A stretch of DNA of 64,000 bases from Acheta domesticus (Eukaryota; Arthropoda; Insecta; Orthoptera; Gryllidae), in assembly GCA_031308135.1 (NCBI GenBank), contig JAHLJT010000631.1:191908955-191972954 (forward strand), written 5' to 3'. A program made the translations under genes and the position numbers. The notes beneath the pieces are model-generated. The model had not been told where the DNA came from, did no database searches, and saw nothing but the letters and a program-made list of their open reading frames with translations. Below are positions 49,034 through 60,708 of the stretch, piece by piece; position 1 is the first letter of the stretch; the number at the start of each line of letters is the position of its first letter.

Positions 49034-49847
49034 AATCCACGGCCTACTACTGAAAACTATCGTTAGATATGATCAGAGAAATCTGTAGGGAAACAAGGTT
49101 TAACAGGGTGCTATCAGCAGAACTTGCAAATTTGAGATAAATACATAATATAACTAGTGGTGCTACGACAGCCCGTATTTTTCCGCGATATTAATGGGTA
49201 TGTATTATTATAATATGACATTGTCTGCCTTACACTTTAATTACCATTTGAAAAATTCTGAAACAAATGAAGAATGAAAAGAAAAGAAAACGTTTAAACG
49301 AAAAAAGCTTTCTACCATTGGATTCAGTGTATTCAAGTCCTACATAACTGCACCAACGATGCCCGATGAGTATTTTAGCCTAAATAAAATTATTAGTTCA
49401 TATTAACGCAAACGAACGGTGGCCGATAATGTCGCCTTCTGCTATCAGTGCGGCGTTACAACAATGTTTTGCAATAAGGAACAATGACCGCTAATTCAAT
49501 GCAATACACGTTTTGTAATTCTTGATACCGCTAGCAAGAAAATGAAAATGGACAGGAAAATATAATAATTAAATACAATATTGTTATATTAATCAAAACT
49601 ACTTGCTTTTTACAGGAATTACTCGACATTTCCACATTTTATTAGGCGATTTTGCAAGAGAATGGAGCAGATGTTCTTAGAACTTCTATAGTGTAATACT
49701 TTGATATTTCGACGAAACAGTCATCCTACAGCTTGTCAGAAGAGAAAGTCCCTGATGACAATTGAATCTTTCCATAGTTAATTACTACGAATTCAACGAG
49801 CTATTATATCAAATGTCTAACGACAAGTTCAACATTAGAAATGTGAC
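49034..49847. other. AT-rich DNA, no gene seen
   Basis: AT-rich spacer; no feature identified. Confidence 0.5.
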
Positions 49848-50530
49848 GGGTCGAAATGACCCCGAAGAACTTACGTGTAAAAGGTTTATAATTCCTTTCA
49901 TATTGAAAATAACTCAATAACATTTCATACATGGAGAGATAACGGTCAAAACATAATAGTCAGGGAATAATAGAACGAACTCACCATTTTCTTAAGCTGG
50001 ACAAAATAGCAAAATTTCATTTGGGTCGAAATGGACCCGCGGACCATCTTCCTAATTGTAGTTGCAGGAAGACGCCGACAAAAGATTTGCAATTTTCAAA
50101 AATCAGAATTTTCAACAAATATGAAACCTGCACTATCCTCTTAATCGTCATTGCGCTATCCGAGGTCAAAATTTAATCAAAAATGTTGGCGGTGGTTTTG
50201 GAAAAAAATGTTTAAACAAAATTGAAAATTGCCTAAATTTCACGGAAAATTACGCGAAAAATACTTCAATTTTCGAAAAATTGTACCTGACCTTATTTCA
50301 AAATTCATCTTATGTAACAGATTTCATTAGGGGAAAACATCTCTTTCTTCGCAATTGTAGTTGTAAGAGTTTGAATTTTTGCATTTTTCAAAAAATCAGT
50401 ATTATCAATAAAATGTGACTAGTATCATTCTCTTAAACTTCCTTTAGACTATCCAACAACAAAATTTAATTAAAAACTATGGAGCCATTTTTCTAAAAAA
50501 AATTGCAAATGTCTTAGGGGCTTCATGTAA
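49848..50530. mobile_element. Unclassified repeat with GGGTC...GACCC motifs and diverged 299-bp tandem units
   Basis: Two near-palindromes, gggtcgaaatgaccc (49848) and gggtcgaaatggaccc (50023), precede two diverged copies of one unit starting at aattgtagttg (50054 and 50353). Both continue with ttttcaaaaa.tcag and ctcttaa. A tandem, transposon-like origin is likely, but no coding remnant is seen. Confidence 0.5.
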
Positions 50531-51437
50531 AGTACCCCCCAAAATTTAAATTTTGGTCTCATCATCAGTTAGACTGCGGGCCGCGACATCAGTTAGTAGA
50601 ATGACGGAGTATAATTTTTGAGAAAATCAGATGAATGGTTTAACCGCTAGAGATGTTTACAGATGAACGAATGGTCTTAGTCAACGACGCAGCATCACCC
50701 GAATAGCCAAGAAATCGTGGACTCGAGCTGCGGAAGCTTACGTGTGATCGGACGAACAGTCATTTTACCGTCTTTCGATTTTTCGGTATCAAGGACCCAC
50801 AAAACATGGATTACGGTTACATCGTGTTTTAGAGGGTTTTTTTTCTAAATTGAGCGACTGAGTTTATCTTCCTTTTTCGTTACCAAGGCCCAGTAAATAT
50901 GAGCTTTTCTGCCATAAATTCGCCGTTTTTTTTTCGCGCATCATTACATTACTTTCTCTTTACTACGTGGGTGGTGGCGAAACAGTAGAAAGAAGGACGA
51001 TTGGGGAGTAAATTCAGACTGGTTATGTAACCTGGTTTTAAAAAAGAAAATCTTAAAATAAAACCGTACCAAAACAAGAAATGAAAGGTTTAAATTAAGA
51101 GTGTAAATAATATTAATGATGTAAACTAGTTGCTAAGAGCCATATCTTGAAATAAGTTGAAAGTATTTAATACATTTTTGTGTGACTTATTATGTGTATT
51201 ATTTAGTGAGCACAAATATTTTTTACCTATTGGGTGTTTGAGACCTATGAATTTGCAACAATTTGTTTTTTCTGAATAGGAATGAATAATATTCTACGTG
51301 AGTAAAGCTTACCTTATCAGAGCTAAATTCACTAACATTCTAATTTTATTTTCAAGACTAATGCGTTCATACTTCAACAATATGCCCAACGTTATTTCGC
51401 GTATTCATGAATTTATATATAATTCCTTTTATTTTCG

Positions 51438-51438
<1 letters not shown>
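50531..51438. other. AT-rich DNA, no gene seen
   Basis: AT-rich sequence without recognisable features. Confidence 0.5.
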
Positions 51439-51474
<36 letters not shown>

Positions 51475-51489
51475 GTTATTATTATTATT
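51439..51489. repeat. (ATT)n microsatellite
   Basis: About 17 ATT units with one g interruption near 51475. Confidence 0.97.
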
Positions 51490-52619
51490 CCTTTTATTAT
51501 GTCTGTTTGTTTCCTTTACTTTTTTGGCACTAAATATTTCGTCTGCATAAATCATGGGCATCTGCGTTTCTACAAAACGCTGGCAAAATGTTGAAGTACA
51601 AATATCTTTAAAACCTTTCATTTAAATTCGTATGTTCTTCAAAACCATCCCGGAAATAATTAAAACGAATGTTTATTTACTCCCTTGTTTTTTTTCCTGA
51701 TTTCCCTTGCGCAACCCAACGTCATATTAGATTTACAGGAGTTTCCTGTTCATTAACAGGCATCGTATTGTGAAACAATTTTGTTTTTCAACAACTGCTG
51801 TCATTTTCGTGACAGGCATATTTTCCCCCTATTGGAGATAGATTACTTGTTTTTGATTTCAGCCAGCAATTTCGTAAAATAATGATTTCAAGAACAATGT
51901 TTTGGAAACAACAATACCACTAATACGATTTTAAATTGAAATTGTTTTGCGTTAGTAACCTTTTAAAGCGCATTGTTTATCTTGCACTGTGATGAGCAAG
52001 ATTGTAACTGCTATTCAGACGTATTCATATTTGATGTTTTTTCATACTTGGTTTTGTTACTAAATCAGATATCCCAAAATACAGGGATTACAGTTTAAAT
52101 AATGTGCGAATTTCTATCCATTATCGGTATTGCGAATGTGCATGTTAGATTGTTAGAGTGTGCATAATAGATCATTTTAGTAATGGGTTTTGGGATCCGA
52201 TATTACGCTGTTGAATTGCTGAGTGATGAAGTAGCATCTAATGATATAAAAAGTAATGCATTGTACAGACATAAATGACAAAACATAATACATGTCCAAA
52301 GACACAATAAGACCTTCTAGAAATGCCTGTTACATGATCTGTTCAGAGAGCCATGGAAGTGAGTAGTAACCGAAGAAGACTAAATTAAAGAATTCCTAAC
52401 ATCCTTTAAACCCTAAGCAAGTGAACCTACAGTACTCCCAGTACAAGGGTAAAAAAAATTCAAAAAGTTGATTCGTCAGTTAGATTAAAGTACGTATGTT
52501 TTAACGACCGTAGATGTTAAGGTCCAACGTAGAACCATTGTTGAAGTGCCAAAGCGTCAATTAAACCTGATCTTTTCGACTGAAGAACCCTTTCCTATGT
52601 CCAGTAAGCGCCATAAAAT
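51490..52619. other. AT-rich DNA, no gene seen
   Basis: No recognisable feature. Confidence 0.5.
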
Positions 52620-53180
52620 CCGACCGGGACGACGCGAAGCGGAGGTGACCTACGGGAGGAGCGTCGGGCGCGCCCTTGACGAGGCCGGGGGAGGGGGACA
52701 GGGAGGGAAGGGGGATGCGCGAGGGCGATCGAGCGCTTCGCGTACCCGCACGCACTGCCGCTCATTCGCATAACTTAGCCATTTGCGCGGGTGGCCGCTG
52801 GAGCGTGGCTCCACCTCCTCTCCCGGCCCCTCGAGAACAGGCAGGCAGCCAGGCGGAGGCCCTGCGGTCGCCCTCCCGGCTCCTCGCGACTGACCGCCTG
52901 CGCCGCCGCCACACACTCCTCGCGCCGCCTTTACGCCACCACCCCAAACCTCCCCTCCGCCCTCGGCCTATCTGCGCGCCCTTCTGCCACTCTGCGCCCT
53001 GCTCCTCGCGCCCCCTCCCCCGCCGGCGCCTTTGCTGGAGAGAGCTCTTCCCGTCGCCGCACGCTCGCTGATGGCCTGCTGTAGTGTCACTCTGACTTTC
53101 GGGCCGCTTCTCGCGCGCTCGTTGGCCGCCACGCCCTCTTGGGCGCTCTTAGCCCCGGGACGCGCGTGCTTCAACATTGC
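52620..53180. other. CpG island
   Basis: 560 bases of CpG-dense DNA with open frames on both strands (up to 131 residues), all Arg/Pro/Ala-rich and unrecognised. Confidence 0.6.
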
Positions 53181-53339
53181 CGATCCTGCCACTTCACTGG
53201 CTGCTGCTTTGTATGTTTCGGAAACAACAGTGCCCTTTTCGCGTAACCCTGCCGTTGTTAATACCTCTCTCTGACAGTACTCGTTAGGGCTAATTTGTGT
53301 AACTTCATAATCCCTGTTACTAATGATCTCGGACATTGA

Positions 53340-53480
53340 TAACTGCTGATCGCAGTCACTGCTGATCTCCCACTCACTCTAAACCCTCTCACTGCTTATC
53401 CCACTCACTGCTTATCCCACTCACTCTTAATCCAAGTCCAGGCTAATATCAGATACTGCTTATCCCGGTTACTGCTAATC
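53340..53480. repeat. Short 17-bp imperfect tandem repeat
   Basis: Repeats of cactgcttatcccactc and similar; at least four recognisable units. Confidence 0.8.
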
Positions 53481-53929
53481 CATCTCACCACAAGTTCCTG
53501 CTACTGCTCGTATCTCCCAATACTCATGCGCATCACATCTCATCACACTGCCTTTACTCGCCCTCAATTCCATGGCCCTGTTCTTTTCGCACTATCTCTC
53601 GACATTACATACCCTCTGCACCCTACACTCCCCATTGCATCTATTCCATCAAAGTAAAATCCTAAACTTTTGCATCGGAAGAGCGTCGGCACCTAATATC
53701 ACTTGTGTTTTGCCGCTACCCTCCCGCCGCGGATGTTTTTTGCGTCTCGATTATTCCGTATTCCACCGGGCGTCATTCGGTCCATGTGTACCATTCTCCG
53801 CAGCAATGGCCTTCCGTCCTTGTCTTCTTTACCTTCCCGGTAACACCCTGCTTCCCTCTACGAATCCCCCTAAACATTTCGCCTGTTAGGGCTCCTACCC
53901 ACCGTCCATTTATCACCAACCCCTGCAAA

Positions 53930-53961
53930 CAGCTGCCTCCACCGCCACCTCCGCCACCGCC

Positions 53962-54027
<66 letters not shown>

Positions 54028-54230
54028 TCCGCCTCCGCCTCCGCCTCCGCCGCCGCTGCCTCCGCCGCCGCCACCTTCGCCACCACCATCCCTACGTCCG
54101 CCATCGCCCCCGCCTTCGTCATCTCCTCCTCCGCCAGCGCCCCCGCCACCACCATCGCCCCCTGCTCCGCCACCGCCACTTCCGCTGCCACCCCTACAGC
54201 TGGCCTCAGCCACCGCCGCCGCCACTTTCA
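53930..54230. repeat. (CCG)n trinucleotide repeat and degenerate extension
   Basis: A pure CCG/GCC run of about 19 units (53969-54026) is followed by about 190 bases of imperfect cctccgcct/ccaccatc triplets. It encodes polyproline, polyalanine or polyglycine depending on the frame, which accounts for the 312-residue frame from 53705. Confidence 0.95.
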
Positions 54231-54640
54231 CTTGGCTTCGACACGCGTTCGCGCCCTCTTACCCCTCCCATTCCGGGCCGGGGCGGGCGGGCGGCGCGCG
54301 TCCCTCGTTTCCGTTCCCTTGCACCCGCGCGCGCGCGCCTCCGTTCGCGCGGCCAGATGCCTCGGCCGCCCGCGACCACTTGCTCCCCTCCCTCCTCGGG
54401 GCGCGCCGCCTCGCCCCGCCGCGCGCGCTCTCTCGCGGTGCCTCGAGAGGAGCCGACGCTCTGAGGGCCCAATCAGGCCCTACTCGCCCGCGGCGTCCAT
54501 TATGGAGAGAATCGGAGGCCATCGGCGAAGGCGGGCCGGCCGACGCGCCGCCAGTGCGCACGAGCGCAGGTCTCGGCGGACAGCCTCCAAGAGCTCTCCC
54601 ATCCCATCCCCATTCAAGAGTGATGTTGCAAATGACTGAG
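54231..54640. other. CpG island
   Basis: CpG-dense block directly after the CCG repeat, with cgcgcgcgcgc near 54325. No exon supported. Confidence 0.6.
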
Positions 54641-54666
54641 TAATTAATGCCATCAGCATGGAACGT

Positions 54667-54763
54667 TGATTGGTCGATTAGTGATTCCGGGCGCGTCAAC
54701 TGCCAAGGTCAATAGTATCTTAAGTGTACTCCATGATTTTTTTCTCGGGAGGTATCAGTTTTT
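54667..54763 (-). mobile_element. SINE family A, 3' fragment
   Basis: Minus strand. It contains the complement of the SINE-A 3' end: tgattccgggcgcgtcaact, then a T run followed by ctcgggag. It is the first of three SINE-A 3' ends in a row in the same orientation. Confidence 0.8.
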
Positions 54764-54827
54764 TTGATTGATTAGTAATCCGGGCACGACAACTGCTAAG
54801 GTCATTAGTCCTGCAAGTGTTTACCAT
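54764..54827 (-). mobile_element. SINE family A, short 3' fragment
   Basis: Starts with the tail complement ttgattgatt and ends at ttaccat. Abuts the GC block at 54828. Confidence 0.75.
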
Positions 54828-55135
54828 CTTCCCCTGCCCACCTGCTAACGATGCCACCGGATCCCGCACGCCGCCCTCCTCCCGCCCCGCTCCAGCACTC
54901 CCGCGGAGGCGGCCTTGTTCCTCTCTGCCACGGCGCGCAAGCCCGGTTCACCCGATCTGATCCCCGCCTCCCGCCGAAGTTTCCCTCTAAACCCGTCCCG
55001 CTCAAACCCGCCCCGCCCCGCTCTACCTCACCCTACTCGCCTCACTTCATTGATTGATTGATTAAGTAGTGATTACAATTACGTCAATTGCGAAGGTAAT
55101 TAGTTGCGGAAATAAAGTGCGTGTTTTTTTCTCGG
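54828..55135 (-). repeat. Inverted duplicate arm 1: GC block plus SINE-A tail
   Basis: About 215 bases of GC-rich DNA plus about 90 bases of SINE-A 3' end match the complement of 57700-58012 at roughly 96-98 percent. The junction cttcattgattg between the GC block and the SINE tail is the same in both arms. Beyond ctcgggag the SINE parts are much more diverged. Confidence 0.9.
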
Positions 55136-55577
55136 GAGGTGGTGGTGTTCTTCCCCCGCTGGAGGGTAAAATTCGGCGTCGTCCTACCGACGGTTAGCGG
55201 GGTGTTTCCCAACAAGGTATCTCCCACCAACGGGGCACTACCGCAGCCGGGACAAGCTCTAAGTCCCCCGACCGATCGAGTGTAAGTGTAATTGCGTGCA
55301 TGTAAGGGGTGAGAATAGGATTAGGAAAAGGAAAGAAAGCTCGCGCGCGGACCGTAACCCATTTGCTAAAGTACTGCTCCGGCTTTCGCCTGGGATTGAT
55401 AAGATTAACCACGGAAAACTACCGCTCATAGCAGCCCGCAGCCTCCTCCTACAGAAGCAATGACTTCGATCTAGCTAATGTTCAAAATGGTGTCGTCCGT
55501 CGGGACTCGAACCTACGACCTCCCGGTCAGAGTCACTGCAGTGAAATCAATTGATGCTCTGAGCCACCTTTCCCGGT
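55050..55577 (-). mobile_element. SINE family A, near full length
   Basis: Minus strand, from the tRNA-like head (complement of gagccacctttcccggt at 55560-55576; B box complement gggactcgaacctacg at 55502) to the (AATC)n tail at 55050-55064. It includes the extra internal segment with caacaaggtatctcccacc. The flanks show no target-site duplication matching the partner element. Confidence 0.88.
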
Positions 55578-55689
55578 ATGGAACATAGAGAACGTTATAT
55601 TAATAAAATTATGTGTAACGTACATATGCTTATATTTGCTTAAAGTTAATTCCTCTAATAATTGCAGACTTTTGTCCGGCTGTACATCA

Positions 55690-55862
55690 CTTAGAGTCCG
55701 ACACTGGTTGGAGATTTTTCTCGATCGTTCCGAAATGGGCCATTCCTGACTAGCCCTACGCTCGGCTTCAAGGATGAAGAATGGGCATTGAAGGGGAAGG
55801 AAGGATCAGGCGCAATTCACAGCCCATATTCTAGGATGCTGCTCCGGCATTCGCCTGGAAGC
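55690..55862 (-). mobile_element. SINE family A, internal fragment
   Basis: Matches the middle of the element (ggaaggaaggatc, ctgctccggcattcgcctgg) and lacks both ends. Confidence 0.7.
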
Positions 55863-56034
55863 ATAAGTTTCATTTTTATGTGATTTTTAAAATAGTAAGT
55901 GAACTAGCTTTCGAGCATGTTCCCGAAGAGGGTAATTTAAACATTAAAATAAGTATCTTCTCTTTTTTTAATTTAAAATCGCATCAACTACTAGGTCATT
56001 AGCGACTACTATTATATTGAACGGTATGGTATCA

Positions 56035-56170
56035 GGATGAAACCATATGGTGATGATAGGGGGTGAAGGGACCAACACATACAACCATGCTCAAGGCGGG
56101 ACTCGAACCCGCGACCCGTCGGTCCGAGATCACTACGACACTACTGGCTTATCGATCACGGCTGCAACGC
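56035..56170 (-). mobile_element. SINE family B fragment
   Basis: Minus strand: B box gcgggttcgagtcccgcc (56095-56112 region) and head gccgtgatcgataagccagt, shared with the copy at 44168. The body is cut after about 60 bases. Confidence 0.78.
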
Positions 56171-56429
56171 CGACAAGTATCCTCTTTTGTGACCACATTG
56201 TCCTCCTAAAACTGACATATCAATAAGAAAGGTTATTATTTTCAAAGCATGCATTAAATGCTAGTTAATTATTGTTTTAAATAAATTCCATTGAAAGACC
56301 CAATGGAACAGTTTCTGGCGATATAGTGCTCATATTATACATACATCAGAAGGAAAGATTCCCTTCTAGGAACTACAGCACTCTTGTAGCCATAATGTGA
56401 ATTTGTGAAATGACTATGAATGTCCACCC

Positions 56430-57250
56430 ACTGTGCGGCGAAAGCGAATCGTCGGCGAAGGCAACGCAAGGTGGGGGGAGGGGAGGGGGCGCGTGGCGGC
56501 GGTAAGTCAGTCGGTGCATCGATCACGGGGCGCGCGGGTGGGGAAGGAGCGGGCGCCGTGGGACAGTACAGGCCCCGCTCGAGTAGCAATTAACACGCGT
56601 TCTGCCTCTCAAGCGGACGCAGCCGGCCGGAGCGGGGAGGGAAGGGGGAGGGGCTGGGTGGGGCGGGGCGAGGAAGGGGACAGTGCAGGGAGGCACACGA
56701 AGGATCGGGCTGGAAGATGAGTTGGGGGTGGGGGAATTTGTGGTAGAGGGGCGGTGGGAGGCGGGAAGGTGCGCGGTGGGATAGAGCAAAGTGGGGGATG
56801 TGACCGGGTGGGTCGAGACGGGGTGGAGCACGATGGAACGGGACAGGTGGAGAGGGCCAGAGAGATACAGGACAAGTTGGAGTATATTGAAGTGGAGATG
56901 GACAGGAAATGGGGAAGGACTGGGGATGGAGGAGAGAGACGGATTGTGGTGGATTGAGACGTGGTGGCTTATAGAGAGGGAATGCAGGAGAGGGACAAGA
57001 TGGGATGAAGCGTGATGGTACGGGGGACGGAGCGGGACCTTGTGAGGCCGGTCGAGGTGATGTGCGATGATGTGGGGTGCGTGGGGTTTGATAAGGGATT
57101 GTACATGGTGGAATGTGGTAAATCGAGGGGGATTGGGTTGGAGCTGAGCGGAGCGGAGCGAGCGGGTCAAATAAAGCGAGGCGGGGATGAACAGCTCGGT
57201 AGGTGCTGGGGCGGAGAAAGTCTAGTCAAGGAGGAACAGGCTGAGGTTTG
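56430..57250. other. G-rich CpG island with degenerate repeats
   Basis: CpG-rich start (56430-56660) followed by about 600 bases that are strongly G/A-rich on the plus strand (ggaggggaggggg, gtggagcacgatgg). Frames are compositional. Confidence 0.6.
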
Positions 57251-57260
57251 GTGAAGTGAG

Positions 57261-57785
57261 GACCGGGAGAGGTGGCTCAGGCCTTCAACTGAGGTCACTG
57301 CAATGTCCCTGACCGGGAGGTCCTACGGCTGAGTCCCAACGGTGACAGGATTTTCGACACTAGCTAGAGAGCTAATTTGAATTCAGTCGCTGTCTGTAGG
57401 AGAATTCTATAGGCCGGCTGCTCTTATCGGTGTTTTTCGTACCTTCTTCAATCACCTCCGGGCTGCTGGAGGTGTGCCCTATAAAACGGGCCACGGACCG
57501 CGTGCGATCTTTCCTTCCTCTTTCTTGTTTATCCTTACCCTTTACTTGCACACACATACACACTACACTACCACACACGCCGGAAAACCGGACGGGAGCT
57601 TGTCCCTGTCGGGGCGGTTCCTCGGTGGGAGATACCTAATGGGGGGGGAGGAATTCCGACGATAGGATTTCGCCATCCAAGGGGGGAAGATCACCGCCAT
57701 CTCCCGAGAAAAAAACACGCACTTTATTTACGCAACTAATTACCTTTGCAATTGACGTACTTGTAATCACCAATCAACCAATCAA
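57261..57785 (+). mobile_element. SINE family A, full length with target-site duplication
   Basis: Head gaccgggagaggtggctcag, a degenerate B box (gctgagtcccaac), body and tail aatcaccaatcaaccaatca. The 9-bp repeat tgaagtgag flanks it (57252-57260 and 57786-57794), so it is a genuine insertion. Its 3' target copy is the first part of the GC block. Confidence 0.9.
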
Positions 57786-58012
57786 TGAAGTGAGGCGAGT
57801 AGGGTGAGGTGGAGCGGGGCGGGGCGGGATTGAGCGGGACGGGTTTAGAGGGAAACTTCGGCGGGAGGCGGGGATCAGATCGGGTGAACCGCGCTTGCGC
57901 GCCGTGGCAAAGAGGAACAAGGCCGCCTCCGCGGGAGTGCTGGATCGGGGCGGGAGGAGGGCGCCGTGCGGGATCCGGTGGCATCGTTAGCAGGTGGGCA
58001 GGGGAAGTTGGT
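57700..58012 (+). repeat. Inverted duplicate arm 2: SINE-A tail plus GC block
   Basis: Partner of 54828-55135, about 2.6 kb away in opposite orientation. Four substitutions are visible in the 215-base GC block. Here the SINE has its own target-site duplication, which suggests this arm is the original. Confidence 0.9.
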
Positions 58013-60309
58013 AATCGGCTTAACACAATGGCCCTGGGCTGAGACGCTTCGCCCACTCACTGGACGACTGTTGTGCTTGGGCGCCAAAGCGACCGGGGTC
58101 TCTGAGTGACCAATGGCTATCGGTGCTGGTCGTTGCTCGCGCATTGTCGCTCCGACAGAACTCCACTTTGTGAAGGGTCATCCGCGATTAGGAGGATTTC
58201 ACGCATGGAACCTGCTTGGAATGATCGAGCTTTGTGTCGTGCTGGCTGCTAACAAGGAATGTTGAATTGCGAGAAGCGAAGTACTTGGAGCTGGAGATGA
58301 GAAAATGAATAGGTTTGGTAATAAAATGACCTTGATCTTCCTATGGCTGTGTTCTTCGTGTTGGTAAGTAATCGAGATTTTGTAGGCAACACTGAAACGT
58401 CCCACTTATCAACAAATGCAAGATAAAAATATGTCGCCGCTGCTAAATGCACCTTGTGGGAACAATTAAGTAGAAATTTTGAGCAAATCGTCCCGACAAC
58501 CAGAGATTCAGGACGAAGCGGCTGCGAAAACTTTGCACTCTACTAATGAACGTAACACTGTAATAATCTCGATATTAATGATGATTAAAAAACAGTTTAA
58601 AAATATTCAAATTAATAATGAACAGTGATTCAGGTAAGCCAGACACGTTCGCTGATCCTTGGAGTGTTTTAGGATAGATAAAAGTAAATATATATTCAGA
58701 GATTGTTTTATTTTATTTTAGTACTTTTTAAGAGATTTCTTGTTTTTGATTAATATTATCTCGTTTTTGAATCTTTGAAATTAATAGAGAAGCCATTGAT
58801 AAGGAACCTTTTTGAAAAAGTGAGAAAGTTTCAGCGTTTACTTTAACTCGTGTTACAGAAAATGTATGAGTTAATTTGACATATTTCAGCAGTATTACGC
58901 ATTTGAACAGTAAGAAAATTAATGGGATGGAAATATTAATAACATTTACGTGTTTTATGCACTTACAACTTACTAGTAGTAAGTTCTCAAAGGTCATTTA
59001 CACTGTTAAGAATGTATCTAGAAAAAAACGTAAAAATACTGAGCAAATTACGCTCAGTATTCAATATTTTGCTTTGTGCAATCACTTCAGAGAACCCTTG
59101 TGTGTGAACCTCTAAAGAACATGTTTGCAAATTATTTCTAATACGCTCGTTATATTCCATAACCGTATTCCCAATAGTATTTATTGTGTTATTACATGAG
59201 ATTAGTAGATCATTCTGTCATAATTTACAGGAAGATTCCATTGCGATAGGGTAGGATCACATTGTTTTAAATCAACAATCGAGCTGGGGGGGGGGGAGAT
59301 TGGCTGAAATCCCGAACTCTCAATACCCGGGAGGGTGGTAGAGAGTGAATGGAAAAGGAGTTGTTGGCTAATTTAAAGGTCGTGTATTTACCCTATCAAT
59401 TCTCAATCATGTTTGCTCATGCGGCAGAGGGATATTTGATAAGTAAGAGGTAATTACATGAAATTCTTGTCATAGTTTGAAGAATACGTCAGAGTTGTTT
59501 GTATTATTGAAATGTATTTTGAAAATGAACAATTTGTTAACAAAGAATAAACATGATTGTCTCTCGTGTTGATAGAAAAAAGCTCTCATAATTTGACAAT
59601 TTATTATCATTATTCATATTATTATTATTATTATTATTATTATTGTCGTTTTCAGACATAAACATAATTAAAAGTTACCAAACAACGCTGATTTTATATA
59701 ACCAGAAATTGAATTTCGTGTTATTAATTGAAGTATCTTATTGCAGAAAGTGCCCAGTGCATCCAGTATTAAATAAATATAAATTATTTTACACGATTTT
59801 TACAGCAGTTTATTAAGTTCATAAATGTTGTGACATTTATTTTATTACTTCATTTTAATTATAACTCATCGTACACTTTCTAAAAATTATCCTCGTGAAT
59901 TGATTTATGAAATTAATGTTATACTTCATAGGAATTCCCTACACACTTTTTACTACAAATGTCGCATACATTTTTGATGTAATCCCATCACATATTGTCA
60001 AATGGAATTTATAATATTATGCATTAATATTTATTTTTTTGAAATCTCTTCATGAATCATCTTCAAAAATAAATCTCTACATCTTTCTGGTCACCATGTT
60101 CCTCTGTATACGCCCGACTAGAGCAACCCGAACATTTGCTGATGACTGGAATTTCACCGTTGCTTTCTCACAAACTCTCTCACACGCGCGCGCGCGCCCG
60201 CAGACACAAAAGCCGATGACAGAGCCCCAGAAGATTGCGTCCACATTTTCTGGAGTAAAACACTTCAAAGTCCCGGGAGATGTTAATGGAAAACAGTAGA
60301 AATGCTCCA
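58013..60309. other. AT-rich DNA, no gene seen
   Basis: Contains a poly-G run (59286-59296) and an (ATT)n tract at about 59613-59644. A CG-alternating stretch lies at 60184-60198. No genes recognised. Confidence 0.5.
59613..59644. repeat. (ATT)n microsatellite
   Basis: About ten perfect ATT units. Confidence 0.95.
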
Positions 60310-60690
60310 AGTGTTCTTGTGCCTCCCGAATCGGCGACGCGGGCGCCGGCGGGCGGCGGCTGAGAGCACGGGAGGGAATCCACCCGCTGTGAGCGCGTCT
60401 TTCTCGGAAGTCTGGCGAGTGACACTTTGAGAATACTCTCCGGCTGTTTCGCGACGGTGTCGCCTCCCCCGCCCCCTAGTGAGCGCTCGGCGAACAATGC
60501 TCGGCCGGGCGGAGCAGAGCAGAGCAGAGCAGAGCGGAGCAGAGCGGAGGAGAGCGGAGCAGAGCGGAGCGGAGCGCCCATGGAGATGAAAGTTGCGAAT
60601 GGTGAAGGGCTCCGAGAAATGGTGGGCCGCACAGTGTCGCGCGGCCGCCGCCGCCGCCGCTTCCCAGAAGGGAAAGACCGCCCTCGCCCT
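60310..60690. other. CpG island
   Basis: CpG-dense block with a GCC run at 60644-60660 and an inverted pair ccctcgcc.../gagggcgg near 60680-60708. Contains the pentanucleotide repeat listed separately. Confidence 0.55.
60512..60575. repeat. (AGAGC)n pentanucleotide repeat
   Basis: About 13 units of agagc/ggagc. Repeat-derived Ala/Glu/Arg frames run through it. Confidence 0.92.
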
Positions 60691-60708
60691 CCAAAAAGCG
60701 AGGGCGGT

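Noticed and set aside
53705..54643. 312-residue proline-rich frame
   Set aside because: It spans a pure CCG repeat and a CpG island; the opposite-strand Gly- and Ala-rich frames are equally open.
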